The notes: generated from the sequence alone by a model not told the origin. DNA of 64,000 nt from Kineosporia succinea (GCF_030811555.1 NZ_JAUSQZ010000001.1:2353241-2417240); one strand, 5' to 3'; shown: positions 16,066 to 24,948, counted from the stretch's first letter. Numbers and translations: made by a program.

Positions 16066-17133
16066 TCAACCGGCCGCGACCGGCGCCGGCGAGTCCGTCG
16101 CGACCGCCACCACCGGGTCCGGATGGATCGTGGCCAGCAGCACCCGCAACACCCCGATCCAGGTCAGCGCCGCACCCACCATGTGGATCGCGACCGCCAC
16201 CCAGGGCAGCCCGTCGAGGCTCTGGTAGAGCCCCAGCGTCATCTGCCCGATCAGCACACCGAGCAGGATCAGCCCGCGCCGGAACGTCTTCCGGTCACCG
16301 GCCTGGTGCGCGGCCCAGGCACAGACTGCCGCGAGCACCAGCACCAGCACCCCGATCAGGCCGTGCGTCCAGGCCATCCCGGCCCAGTCGACCTGAATCC
16401 GGTGCACCTCGCTGGAGTCACCCGGGTGCGGCCCCGCACCGGTCGTCACCGTGCCCGCCACCACGAGGAACCCGGCCACGACCACCAGGATCCAGGCCAG
16501 CTTGGTGCGCCCCGGACGCGTCGGGTCGGCCACCGGCTCCGGCAGCACGACCGACCCGTCGACCGCCTTGGCCGAGCTAGGAGCGGAAGCAGCGGCACGC
16601 CGCCCGTACCGAGGCCCGGTGCCCGAGTACGTGCGCTTGTTCCACTCCTCGAACGCCGGACTGTGCGCGAAGTCGTAGCTCAGCGTCGTGGTGGTGAGCA
16701 GCAGCGTCGCCGCACAGAAGTGCACGGCCACCATGTACGGGTTGAGCCCCGTCCACACCGTGATCCCGCCGAGCACCGCGTTGAGCACGATGATGAAGAA
16801 CTGCGACCAGGTCGTGCGCACCAGCCAGCGGTTGGGCACCTTCTGGAACCGCGCGGTGATGATCGCCAGACCCACCGCGATCGAGATCACGAAGGTCAGC
16901 ATCCGGTTGGTGAACTCGATCGCCCCGTGGATGCCCATCTCGGCCGGCACCACGAGCGAGTCGTCGGTGCATTTGGGCCAGGTCGTGCAGCCCAGGCCGG
17001 AGCCCGTCAACCGCACGATGCCACCGGTCAGGATGATGCCGATGCTGCAGACCAGGGCAAGCGTGGTGGCCCAGCGCACCGCCCGGGGGCTCAACCGGAC
17101 GTAGGGCTCGATCAGGCCGAACGGCGTACGCAT
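16066..17133 (-). CDS. ctaA: Heme A synthase (COX15/CtaA family)
   Basis: This membrane enzyme of about 355 residues converts heme O to heme A for cytochrome aa3 oxidase. It shows eight transmembrane segments in two four-helix halves. Conserved heme-ligand histidines appear in I-H-G-A-I-E-F-T-N-R, A-V-H-F, W-T-H-G and A-I-H-M. A Cys pair in G-L-G-C-T-T-W-P-K-C sits in the first extracellular loop, as in the B-type enzyme. A hydrophilic loop of about 50 residues separates the halves. The start is set at the ATG of M-R-T-P-F-G-L. No heme O synthase gene is adjacent. Confidence 0.93.
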   Translation of the reverse strand: MRTPFGLIEPYVRLSPRAVRWATTLALVCSIGIILTGGIVRLTGSGLGCTTWPKCTDDSLVVPAEMGIHGAIEFTNRMLTFVISIAVGLAIITARFQKVPNRWLVRTTWSQFFIIVLNAVLGGITVWTGLNPYMVAVHFCAATLLLTTTTLSYDFAHSPAFEEWNKRTYSGTGPRYGRRAAASAPSSAKAVDGSVVLPEPVADPTRPGRTKLAWILVVVAGFLVVAGTVTTGAGPHPGDSSEVHRIQVDWAGMAWTHGLIGVLVLVLAAVCAWAAHQAGDRKTFRRGLILLGVLIGQMTLGLYQSLDGLPWVAVAIHMVGAALTWIGVLRVLLATIHPDPVVAVATDSPAPVAAG

Positions 17134-17228
17134 GGATCCGAGTCTGTCACGTCGCCACGGTCCCACGACCACTGGTCCACCAGGCACGCAGCAGGTCAGG
17201 ACGAACGGCGGAGCCTTCGGGACGAACG

Positions 17229-17801
17229 TCAGATCCCCGGTCGCCGCAGATCGGGAAAGATCGGTTCCAGGTCGGAATCCGGGTCGGTGTTCATGTCGTG
17301 CCGGGGTCGCATCTGCCTGGGAATCAGGCCGGTGTGTGGGGTGAGCATGGGGATCTCCCCGGATTCCGACTCCTTCGCCCGCGGGCTGGGCAGGTTTTCA
17401 ATGGGGGACGTCTGTACGCTCGCTGAGCGTTCGGTCGCCTGGGCCGCCACTCCCCCGCCGGAGCCGCCGGAGGCATGGGCCTCCCCACCGCTCATGTTCA
17501 GCACGACCACCCCCAGGATGATCAACCCCACTCCGCAGATCCGCGCCAGAGTGACGCTCTCACCGAACGCCATCACCCCGATGATCGTGATCGCCGCGGT
17601 GCCGACCGCCGACCACATCGCGTAAACCAGCCCCACGTCAAAGGTTTTCAGGGCGAAGCCGAGAAGGCTGAAGCACCCCACGTAACCCACCACCACGATC
17701 AGGCTGGGCCAGAACCGGGTGAACCCGTCGGCCGTCTTCAGACTCACCGTCGCCACGATCTCCAACGCAATAGCTCCAGCCAGAGCCAGCCACGCCACCA
17801 C
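17229..17801 (-). CDS. Small multidrug resistance (SMR/EmrE-like) transporter with long hydrophilic tail
   Basis: Residues 1-105 form a standard four-helix SMR protein: membrane Glu14 in A-L-E-I-V-A-T, the Y-A-M-W-S motif near 60-64 and G-E-S near 80. SMR proteins exchange cationic drugs for protons. The remaining 85 residues are Gly/Ser/Pro-rich and hydrophilic; most SMR proteins stop near residue 107-115. The tail has no recognised domain. GTG start. Confidence 0.86.
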   Translation of the reverse strand: MVAWLALAGAIALEIVATVSLKTADGFTRFWPSLIVVVGYVGCFSLLGFALKTFDVGLVYAMWSAVGTAAITIIGVMAFGESVTLARICGVGLIILGVVVLNMSGGEAHASGGSGGGVAAQATERSASVQTSPIENLPSPRAKESESGEIPMLTPHTGLIPRQMRPRHDMNTDPDSDLEPIFPDLRRPGI

Positions 17802-18102
17802 GAAAAGCCCCCAGATCCGCCCGCTTGATCAACAGCTTGAACCTACAGCGAAATTGACTGCGGAGTAGGCGAACCCGGTTTCAATGCGCCTAATTTCGGC
17901 TTACCGAGCCATATTCCGACGCCGGACCAGGCCGTTCTTCATCCGTTGAGCGGATGGACCGCTCCACAGCTCGGTCACAGCAACCACAGGATTTTCACAG
18001 TCGAATCCCACAGCGGGCTTTCAGACTTCTCTGTCGATGGGTCCAGCTCCCGGCCCGAGAGTTGATCACGACCGGATCACCCGAGGGACTCCAGGAGGAG
18101 CC
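17802..18102. other. Intergenic region between divergent SMR and apbE genes
   Basis: This 301-bp gap is AT-richer than its surroundings (17840-17945) and must contain two divergent promoters. I see no hairpin and no clear hexamer pair. Confidence 0.3.
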
Positions 18103-19092
18103 ATGGCCATCACCGACATCGTCCGGCCGGGCCTGCGCCGGAACGAGCCCGTCTCCGAGAACCCCGTCAGCGGCGACCGCTCCCGCACCGCCGCCTGGCA
18201 GGCCTGGGGAACCACCGCGTCCGTCACCGTCGACGACCCGGCCGCCCTCAACGTGGCCCGCCGCATCGTCTCCCGCCAGTTCGCCGCCGCCGAGAAGGCC
18301 GCCGCCCGCTTCCGCTCCGACGCCGAGCTGCACAAGCTCTACCGCGCCGGCGGCCGCCCGGTGACGATCAGCCCGCTCCTGGCCCAGCTGGTGGCATCCG
18401 CCCTGGCCGTGGCCGAGCGCACCGACGGCGACATCGACCCCACCGTGGCCGCGGCCCTGACCGCCCACGGCACGATCGGCGCCGACCGGCCCCGGGGCGT
18501 GTTCCCGGCCTGCGGCTCCCGCCCGACCGGCACCCGCCCCGCCCCCGGCTGGGAGCACGTGCGCCTCGAGGGCCGCAAGCTACAGGTCCCGGCGGGCACG
18601 ACCCTCGACCTGAGCGCCACCGCCAAGGCCGCGATCTGCGACCTGGCCGCCGCCCGGGTGCGCGAGCGGCTCGACACCGGCGTCATGGTGCGACTCGGCG
18701 GCAACGCCGCGACGGCCGGACCCGCTCCGGACCAGGGCTGGCGCGTGCGCATCGAAGACCGTGCCGGTGACCTGGGCGCCGAGGTCTTCCTGACCCCGGG
18801 CGCCGCGATCAGCACCACCCAGATCGGCCCCCAGCCGGCCCGGTCGCAGCACATCACCCTGATGATCGACCCGCACACCGGCGAGATGCCCCTGCCGGTC
18901 TGGCGGATGGTCAGCGCGATCGGCTTCACCTGCCTCGAGGCCACGACCTACTCCACCGCCGCCCTCGTGCGCGGCACCCGCGCCCGCTCCTGGCTCAGCC
19001 AGATGTGGATCCCCGCCCGGCTGATCACCACCGCCGACGACGAGCTCCTGTCCGGCAACTGGGCCAACCACACCACCCCGTACGCCGCCTGA
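18103..19092 (+). CDS. apbE: ApbE-family FAD:protein FMN transferase
   Basis: The 329-residue protein has the ApbE fold: W-G-T-T-A-S-V near 35, D-G-D-I-D-P-T-V near 110 (canonical D-G-x-x-D-P-T) and D-L-S-A-T-A-K-A near 171 (canonical D-L-G-G-I-A-K-G). R-L-G-G-N near 196 is also present. Family members attach FMN to Thr of extracytoplasmic flavoproteins or act as flavin pyrophosphatases. No signal peptide is visible, and no FMN-binding target or ferric-reductase gene is adjacent, which is unusual. AGGAGGAG precedes the ATG. The next gene starts 50 bp later and is probably co-transcribed. Confidence 0.87.
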   Translation: MAITDIVRPGLRRNEPVSENPVSGDRSRTAAWQAWGTTASVTVDDPAALNVARRIVSRQFAAAEKAAARFRSDAELHKLYRAGGRPVTISPLLAQLVASALAVAERTDGDIDPTVAAALTAHGTIGADRPRGVFPACGSRPTGTRPAPGWEHVRLEGRKLQVPAGTTLDLSATAKAAICDLAAARVRERLDTGVMVRLGGNAATAGPAPDQGWRVRIEDRAGDLGAEVFLTPGAAISTTQIGPQPARSQHITLMIDPHTGEMPLPVWRMVSAIGFTCLEATTYSTAALVRGTRARSWLSQMWIPARLITTADDELLSGNWANHTTPYAA

Positions 19093-19142
19093 CCACCCCG
19101 ACCACCACGTCCTCAAGCACCCCCCGAAACCAAGGGAAACCC

Positions 19143-21236
19143 ATGACCGCGACCCTGGACAGCCCCACCGGGCACCACCCCGAAGCCGTGCCTCCCCCAC
19201 AACGGCCCGGTCTCGCCCGGCGGCTGGTGCGGGGCCGCGCCGACGACGCGGCCTGGGTGCGCCCCGCCCTGCTCGGCCTGCTCGGCGCCACCGCCCTGCT
19301 CTACATGTGGTCACTGGGCGAGTCCGGCTGGGCCAACTCGTTCTACTCGGCCGCGGTGCAGGCCGGTTCGGAGAGCTGGAAGGCGTTCTTCTTCGGCTCC
19401 TCCGACGCCGCCAACGCCATCACGGTCGACAAACCCCCGCTCGCCCTCTGGCCGATGGCGCTGTCGGTGCGCATCTTCGGCCTGAGCTCCTGGTCGATCC
19501 TGATGCCGCAGGCCATCATGGGCGTCGCCTCGGTCGGCCTGCTCTTCACCATCGTGCGCCGTCACTTCGGCGCCGGAGCCGGTCTGCTGGCCGGTGCGGC
19601 CCTGGCCACCACGCCGGTGGCCACGCTGATGTTCCGGTTCAACAACCCGGACGCGCTGCTCGTGCTGCTCATGATCGCGGGCGTCTACTTCGTGATGCGC
19701 GCCGTCGAGCACGCCACGATGCGCTGGCTCCTGCTGGCCGGCGTGATGATCGGCCTGGGCTTCCTCACCAAGCAGCTGCAGGCCCTGCTGGTGGTGCCGG
19801 CGTTCGGCCTGACCTACCTGTGGGCCGCGCCGACCACGTTCGCGAAGCGGATCGGCCACCTGCTGGCCGCTTTCGTCGCGATGATCGTGTCGGCCGGCTG
19901 GTGGATCGCGATCGTCGAGTTCTGGCCCGCCGATTCGCGTCCGTACATCGGCGGCTCGCAGAACAACTCGATCCTCGAACTCACCCTCGGCTACAACGGC
20001 CTGGGCCGGCTCACCGGTAACGAGACCGGAAGCGTCGGCAGCAACGGCAACTGGGGCGAGACCGGCATCACCCGGCTCTTCGGCTCCGAGTTCTCCAGCC
20101 AGATCGGCTGGCTGCTCCCGGCCGCCGGCATCCTGCTCGTCGCCGGTCTCGTGATCACCCGGAAACTGCCGCGCACCAGCCCGGTTCGCGCCCAGTTCAT
20201 CATCTGGGGCGGCTGGCTGGTCGTCACCTTCCTGACCTTCAGCATGATGCAGGGCATCTTCCACTCGTACTACACCGTGGCCCTGGCCCCGGCCATCGCC
20301 GCCCTCGTCGGCATCGGCGTGGCCGCGCTCTGGAAGAGCCGTTCCGTCATCGGCACGTTCGTGCTGGCCGGCACCGTGCTGGTCACCGCGCTCTGGTCGT
20401 ACACCCTGCTGGCCAACAGCTCCGACTGGCACCCCTGGATCCGCGTGGTCGTGCTGATCACCGGTCTGCTCGCCACCTTCGGCCTGGCCGCGTCGGGCTG
20501 GCTCGCCGGCCGTCTGAACGGCCGCACCCGGCAGCGGGTCATGCTCGGCATCGGCGCTCTCGCGGTGGTCTCGGCCCTGCTCGGGCCGGTCGGCTACTCG
20601 ATGAACACGGCGGCCACGGCGCACACCGGTTCGCTCCCCTCGGCCGGTCCGAGTGTCGGCGGCGGTATGGGCGGTGGACGCGGTGGCGGCGGTATGGGCG
20701 GCGGTGGCGGTATGGGCGGCGGCCCGGGTGGCCAGACCCAGAACGGCACCGGCCAGACCCAGGGCGGCACCGGCACGGGTCAGTCTCAGGGCACGACCGG
20801 CGGTTTCGGTGGCGGCGGCATGGGCGGCGGCGGAGGTGGCATGGGCGGTCTGCTCAACGCCACCACCCCCAGCGACGAGCTGGTCTCGGCCCTCACCGCG
20901 AACGCGGACAGCTACACCTGGGTCGCCGCGACCGTCGGCTCGAACAACGCCTCCGGCTACCAGCTGGCCTCCGAAGAGCCCGTCATGGCCATCGGCGGCT
21001 TCAACGGCACCGACCCCTCCCCCACGCTGGAGCAGTTCAAGGCCTACGTGGCGGCCGGCCAGATCCACTACTTCATCGCCGGCGGCACGATGAGCAGCGG
21101 CAGCGACTCCGGGGGCAGCGACGCCGCCGAGCAGATCACCGAGTGGGTGGAGTCGACCTACACGTCCACCACGATCGGTGACACGACGGTCTACGACCTC
21201 ACGTCGGCCTCGGGCACCACGTCGTCAACCAGCTAG
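19143..21236 (+). CDS. GT39/GT83-like polyprenyl-sugar-dependent glycosyltransferase (YkcB-like)
   Basis: The 697-residue membrane protein has about 11-12 transmembrane helices in its first 500 residues. The early loop V-D-K-P-P-L near 98 matches the D-K-P-P motif of the ArnT/PMT superfamily, with F-R-F-N-N-P-D later. A cytoplasm-distal Gly/Met-rich low-complexity region with G-G-M-G-G-G repeats (about 505-575) is followed by a compact C-terminal domain (about 575-690) seen in YkcB-type homologues. It probably transfers a sugar from a lipid carrier outside the membrane; the acceptor is unknown. It follows apbE. Confidence 0.87.
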   Translation: MTATLDSPTGHHPEAVPPPQRPGLARRLVRGRADDAAWVRPALLGLLGATALLYMWSLGESGWANSFYSAAVQAGSESWKAFFFGSSDAANAITVDKPPLALWPMALSVRIFGLSSWSILMPQAIMGVASVGLLFTIVRRHFGAGAGLLAGAALATTPVATLMFRFNNPDALLVLLMIAGVYFVMRAVEHATMRWLLLAGVMIGLGFLTKQLQALLVVPAFGLTYLWAAPTTFAKRIGHLLAAFVAMIVSAGWWIAIVEFWPADSRPYIGGSQNNSILELTLGYNGLGRLTGNETGSVGSNGNWGETGITRLFGSEFSSQIGWLLPAAGILLVAGLVITRKLPRTSPVRAQFIIWGGWLVVTFLTFSMMQGIFHSYYTVALAPAIAALVGIGVAALWKSRSVIGTFVLAGTVLVTALWSYTLLANSSDWHPWIRVVVLITGLLATFGLAASGWLAGRLNGRTRQRVMLGIGALAVVSALLGPVGYSMNTAATAHTGSLPSAGPSVGGGMGGGRGGGGMGGGGGMGGGPGGQTQNGTGQTQGGTGTGQSQGTTGGFGGGGMGGGGGGMGGLLNATTPSDELVSALTANADSYTWVAATVGSNNASGYQLASEEPVMAIGGFNGTDPSPTLEQFKAYVAAGQIHYFIAGGTMSSGSDSGGSDAAEQITEWVESTYTSTTIGDTTVYDLTSASGTTSSTS

Positions 21237-21242
21237 ACCCCC

Positions 21243-21296
21243 AATGATGGACGGGCCTGTCTCACCAGATCTGGTGAGACAGGCCCGTCCATCATT
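21243..21296. terminator. Terminator with 27-bp perfect stem
   Basis: A continuous 54-bp palindrome (27-bp arms, no unpaired loop beyond the turn) begins 6 bp after the glycosyltransferase stop and ends in ATTTT. Its unusual length makes it very stable. Confidence 0.88.
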
Positions 21297-21477
21297 TTGC
21301 GGTTCCGAAACGCTCTCGAACCGTTCCCGACCAATCTCCGCGCACAGCAAGCATTCAGATAAGGAGGACTCACCGGCGGAGCTCGAAACGCGCGTTGTTC
21401 ATGACGTAGCCTCGCTCGCGCCCCCACCCGCTACCCCAGCGCGGTGGATCATGCATGTCGAGAAGCCAGGGAGCAGC

Positions 21478-21624
21478 ATGTCCGAGATCGTCTGGACCGG
21501 CGTCTTCATCAGCGGTGCCGTCGCTGCCGGGCAATTCGCCTGGCTCGGTATGGACAAGCTGATCGGCATGATCGGAACCGAACCCCGCACCTGGCTCGAG
21601 AACAAACTCCGCAGCGAGAGCTGA
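21478..21624 (+). CDS. Small single-pass membrane protein (48 residues), hypothetical
   Basis: The peptide has one hydrophobic helix (about residues 5-22) and a short polar C-terminus. I do not recognise a family. GAG-rich bases lie just before the ATG; an in-frame ATG at 21451 is an alternative. It lies 43 bp before a response-regulator gene and might be co-transcribed with it. Coding status is uncertain. Confidence 0.45.
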   Translation: MSEIVWTGVFISGAVAAGQFAWLGMDKLIGMIGTEPRTWLENKLRSES

Positions 21625-21667
21625 CCCGACCACCACGTCCCCCGTTCGACCGATAATCTCGCCGCTC

Positions 21668-22333
21668 GTGACCTTGCGCGTGCTGGTGGCCGACGACCAG
21701 GAACTGGTGCGGACGGGCTACGTGACGATTCTGTCGGCGCAGTCCGACATGGAGGTCGTCGGGGAGGCCGGCAACGGCCGCGACGCTGTCGACCTGGCGT
21801 TGCGGCTCAAGCCCGACGTCGTGGTGATGGACGTGCGGATGCCGGTGCTCGACGGCATCACGGCCACCCGGGAACTCGCCGGCCCGGGTGTCGAGAACCC
21901 GGCGAAAGTGCTGGTGGTGACCACTTTCCAGCTCGACGAGTACGTCTACGAGGCGTTGCGCGCGGGCGCCAGCGGATTCCTGCTGAAGGACTCACCGCCG
22001 AGCGAACTGCTGAACGGCATCCGGGTGATCGCGTCGGGGGAGGCCCTGCTGGCCCCGGCGATCACGCGCAAGCTGGTGGGGCGGTTCGGCGAGCGTGTGC
22101 GGCCGACGACCTCGGCCGGCAGCGCGGTCGACGCGCTGACCCCGCGGGAGGTCGAGGTGCTCAAGCTGATCGCCGAGGGCATGTCGAACGTGGAGATCGC
22201 CGAGGCCATGGTGGTCAGCCGGGAGACCGTGAAGACCCACGTCTCGCGGATCCTGACCAAGCTCGATCTGCGCGACCGGGTGCAGGCCGTGGTGTTCGCG
22301 CACCGGAACGGCCTGGTCAGCGCCACGCTCTGA
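21668..22333 (+). CDS. NarL/LuxR-family response regulator, orphan
   Basis: The 221-residue protein has a receiver (D10-D11 acidic pair, phospho-acceptor near residue 56 in M-D-V-R-M-P, K in L-L-K-D) and a LuxR helix-turn-helix (L-T-P-R-E-V-E-V-L, then S-R-E-T-V-K-T-H-V-S). No histidine kinase is adjacent. It is similar in layout to the regulator at 7857-8537, so cross-talk or paralogy is possible. Confidence 0.94.
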   Translation: MTLRVLVADDQELVRTGYVTILSAQSDMEVVGEAGNGRDAVDLALRLKPDVVVMDVRMPVLDGITATRELAGPGVENPAKVLVVTTFQLDEYVYEALRAGASGFLLKDSPPSELLNGIRVIASGEALLAPAITRKLVGRFGERVRPTTSAGSAVDALTPREVEVLKLIAEGMSNVEIAEAMVVSRETVKTHVSRILTKLDLRDRVQAVVFAHRNGLVSATL

Positions 22334-22455
22334 CCGCATCCCCCACGAGAGCTACGCAAGGTCCGCTCACGTGCGTGACGCGGGGGAGTGCCCTCCTTTT
22401 CTAGGTTTTCGGTTGTGGCCAGGAGGCCGCACCACACCTAGCAGGAGGCTTCGAG

Positions 22456-23289
22456 ATGTTCACCGAGCAGATGAGCAAGACCCCGGTCCGGCTGGTCTTC
22501 CTGGCCGTCGTGTTCTTCGCCGTGAACGCGGTGGTCGTCGGGCCGCTGTCGCAGATGGTGCACAGCTCGAACCCGTTCGTGGCGCTGGTGACGCTGGTGC
22601 TCGGGGTGGCCGCGGCCGCCGGCATGGTGTGGCTGTACCGCTGGGTGATCGGCAAGGTCGAACACCGCGAGGCCACCGAGCTCGCCCCGGTGAACGTCGG
22701 GCCCGCCCTGCGCCGTGGCGCCCTGCTCGGTATGGGCATGTTCACCGCGGTCATGCTGCTGATCACGATCTTCGGCGGGTACGAGTCGCTGAGCTGGGGC
22801 TCGTTCACCTCGGCGCTGGCCACGGCCGGGATGATGGCGTCGGTCGCGGTGATCGAGGAGATCCTGTTCCGCGGTGTGCTGTTCCGCCTGGTCGAGCAGA
22901 TGACCGGCACGGTCGGCGCGATGGTCGTCTCGGCCCTGGTCTTCGGCGGTCTGCACCTGCTGAACAGCCCGAACCTGTGGGGTGCGCTGGCCATCGCGAT
23001 CCAGGGCGGTCTGATGCTGGCGGCCGTCTACGCCGCGACCCGCTCGCTGTGGCTGCCGATCGGCCTGCACTTCGGCTGGAACTTCGCCGAGTCGGGCATC
23101 TTCGGCACCACGGTCTCCGGGTCGGACAACAGCGGCGGCGGCATCTTCAGCAGCGTGCTCGACGGCCCGACCCTGATCTCCGGCGGCGATTTCGGCCCCG
23201 AGGCCACGATCTTCGCGGTGCTGGTCTGCAGCGTGCTCACGGTCGTCTACACCCGGCGCATCACGACTCGGACTCGGGAAATGGCCTGA
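22456..23289 (+). CDS. CPBP-family intramembrane metalloprotease (CAAX-protease-like)
   Basis: The 277-residue membrane protein has about eight hydrophobic segments. The family catalytic motifs are E134-E135-x-x-x-R139 (E-E-I-L-F-R-G), H167 in F-G-G-L-H and H205 with N209 in G-L-H-F-G-W-N. Such proteins act as membrane proteases or in bacteriocin self-protection. No partner gene is evident. AGGAGG lies before the ATG. Confidence 0.9.
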   Translation: MFTEQMSKTPVRLVFLAVVFFAVNAVVVGPLSQMVHSSNPFVALVTLVLGVAAAAGMVWLYRWVIGKVEHREATELAPVNVGPALRRGALLGMGMFTAVMLLITIFGGYESLSWGSFTSALATAGMMASVAVIEEILFRGVLFRLVEQMTGTVGAMVVSALVFGGLHLLNSPNLWGALAIAIQGGLMLAAVYAATRSLWLPIGLHFGWNFAESGIFGTTVSGSDNSGGGIFSSVLDGPTLISGGDFGPEATIFAVLVCSVLTVVYTRRITTRTREMA

Positions 23290-23303
23290 TCGACAACGCC
23301 TTA

Positions 23304-23340
23304 CGGTGGCATTCCGACCTTCGGGCCGGAGATGCCACCG
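23304..23340. terminator. Bidirectional terminator between convergent genes
   Basis: Arms at 23304-23312 and 23332-23340 pair as a 9-bp stem (CGGTGGCAT with ATGCCACCG). They sit between the stops of the CPBP gene and the tipA-like gene. Confidence 0.7.
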
Positions 23341-23351
23341 CCGCGTTTTGC

Positions 23352-24107
23352 CTACAGGTTGCGTTCCGCGTAGACCTTCAGCACGTCGCGCACGTACTCC
23401 GCGTACGGCGTCGGGTCCATCCCCTCCGGTGCGTAGTTCTCGCCGAAACGCGGGTCGGCCACGTACATCTCGCCGAGACCGATCACGTAGTCCCGGCTCG
23501 GCTCGGTCGTGATCCCCAGCCACTCGACGTGGCGACGGGCGACGTCCTGGGCGACCACCCCGTCCGCCATCTCGCCGTTCTCCCGGGCCGCCACGAAATC
23601 CCGGGCGATGTCGAGACCCTGCTGCCTGAACCCGGCCTTCTCCTCGGCACTGAGCGACCGCCACCAGCGGTCACCCTTCTCGTAGGCCTCGCGCCCCCAG
23701 CGCTGCGAGACCTCTTCTTCGTATCGCGTGTGGTCGAACCCGTCGAGCACTTCCTCGGCCATGAGCGGTTCCCCTCCCTCGAGCTTGCGGATGGTGGTGC
23801 GGATCGACGCGACCTGCCGGCTCAGCCGCTCCTGCTCGCGCCGAAGAAGCCGCAGGTGACGGTTGAGGGCGGTGACGGTGTCGTGCTGACCGTCGAGCGT
23901 CTCCGCGATGGCGGAAAGGCCCAGGCCAAGGCCTCGCAGCAACAGGATCTGCTGGAGCCGGACCAGCGCCTGCTGGTCGTAGTAGCGCTGCCCGTTGCCG
24001 CCCGTGCTCGTTGGAGTCAGCAGCCCCTTGTCACCGTAGTGACGAAGGGTGCGACTGGTGGTTCCGGTGAGCCGGGCGACCTCCTGGATGGACCATTCCG
24101 CCGTCAC
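23352..24107 (-). CDS. TipA-type MerR-family regulator
   Basis: The 251-residue protein has an N-terminal MerR helix-turn-helix (about 1-75; W-S-I-Q-E-V-A-R-L-T-G then R-T-L-R-H-Y). A coiled-coil linker (about 75-120) and a C-terminal TipAS-like antibiotic-recognition domain (about 125-250; R-Y-E-E-E-V-x-x-R-W-G, W-L) follow. TipA-like proteins bind thiopeptides or other drugs and activate their own promoter. The promoter at 24114-24144 has the stretched spacer expected of MerR targets. Its -10 lies so close to the GTG that the transcript is probably leaderless. Confidence 0.92.
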   Translation of the reverse strand: MTAEWSIQEVARLTGTTSRTLRHYGDKGLLTPTSTGGNGQRYYDQQALVRLQQILLLRGLGLGLSAIAETLDGQHDTVTALNRHLRLLRREQERLSRQVASIRTTIRKLEGGEPLMAEEVLDGFDHTRYEEEVSQRWGREAYEKGDRWWRSLSAEEKAGFRQQGLDIARDFVAARENGEMADGVVAQDVARRHVEWLGITTEPSRDYVIGLGEMYVADPRFGENYAPEGMDPTPYAEYVRDVLKVYAERNL

Positions 24108-24113
24108 ACATCC

Positions 24114-24144
24114 ACGGTAGGAGTTGACGTTGCGTCAATGTCAA
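24114..24144 (-). promoter_or_regulatory. MerR-type promoter and operator of the tipA-like gene
   Basis: On the minus strand, TTGACA (24144-24139) and TACCGT (24119-24114) are separated by 19 bp, the overlong spacing typical of MerR-activated promoters. The spacer holds a perfect dyad, TTGACG-CAA-CGTCAA (24138-24124). The predicted start of transcription falls at or next to the GTG at 24107. Confidence 0.75.
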
Positions 24145-24148
24145 CGCC

Positions 24149-24694
24149 TTACCAGGCGAGGGCGTCCTTGCGGCTGTACTGCCAGTAGGTGACCATCGCC
24201 TGGCCCGCGTTGATGACGCCCTTGCCGCTGACCTTCACCGTGGCCTCACTGCCGACCGAGCCATTGTTGTTGCGGTTGGCGAAGAGCACGCCGACCTGGT
24301 TGGTGGCGTAGTCCTCTTCGCGCTGGCTGTAGCCGGCGACGATGATGCTGGCGTACGCGGTCTCGCCGGGGAACAGCGTGACCACGGCCTGCGGCTGGCT
24401 CTCCTTGATCACGAAGGCCGGCGCCTGGGCCTCCTTGCCCATGCAGAGGTAGGGCGCGGAGAAGGCGTTGCAGTTGTTCTTGCTCGTGTTCCTGGCCCGC
24501 ACCAGCAGGTGGTTGTACGGCTGCGCCACCTTGGTGATCTTGATGTCGGTGTTCGCGGCGGTGCAGGTAACCGTCTTCGGGGCAGCCTTGACGGGCTGGG
24601 CCGATGCCCCCGGCGCGAAGGCCACGGCCCCCGCGGTGGCGACAGCCACGGCGCCGGAGGCGATGAGGTGGGCACGGGTGAAGACGCGGTTCAT
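24149..24694 (-). CDS. Secreted DUF4232-like protein
   Basis: The 181-residue protein has a signal peptide (about 1-32, A-x-A cleavage site before Q-P-V-K). A beta-rich domain of about 130 residues follows, containing C-T-A-A-N, an R-N-T-S motif and a paired Cys (N-N-C ... Y-L-C). This is the pattern of DUF4232 proteins, which are exported and of unknown function. AGGAGC precedes the ATG. The gene ends 5 bp from the tipA-like promoter and is transcribed towards it, so read-through is possible. Confidence 0.78.
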   Translation of the reverse strand: MNRVFTRAHLIASGAVAVATAGAVAFAPGASAQPVKAAPKTVTCTAANTDIKITKVAQPYNHLLVRARNTSKNNCNAFSAPYLCMGKEAQAPAFVIKESQPQAVVTLFPGETAYASIIVAGYSQREEDYATNQVGVLFANRNNNGSVGSEATVKVSGKGVINAGQAMVTYWQYSRKDALAW

Positions 24695-24911
24695 GGTCTT
24701 GCTCCTGTCGAGTGGTCGGATCTGGCGTTGCCCACACCTTCCGCCCGGTCTCGTCCCACTCGCCAGAGCTCGTCGTGACAGGGACGTTCCACCCCTTCTG
24801 ACCTGCCGGAACACCATCGACTGGAACACCTGGGAACGTTCGGGTGACCACGTCGTCCACCCTTCGGCCGCACTGGTTACCGGTCGGGAACAAACGTCTC
24901 CGGGCCGCACT

Positions 24912-24939
24912 TGTACAGATGTACTAGTACAGGCGTACA
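24912..24939. promoter_or_regulatory. TetR-type operator upstream of SMR gene
   Basis: A 28-bp dyad centred on GTACTAGTAC reads TGTAC-AGA-TGTACTAGTACA-GGC-GTACA. It ends at the AGGAG ribosome site of the SMR gene. The TetR gene directly downstream is the likely repressor. Confidence 0.78.
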
Positions 24940-24948
24940 GGAGTTCCG

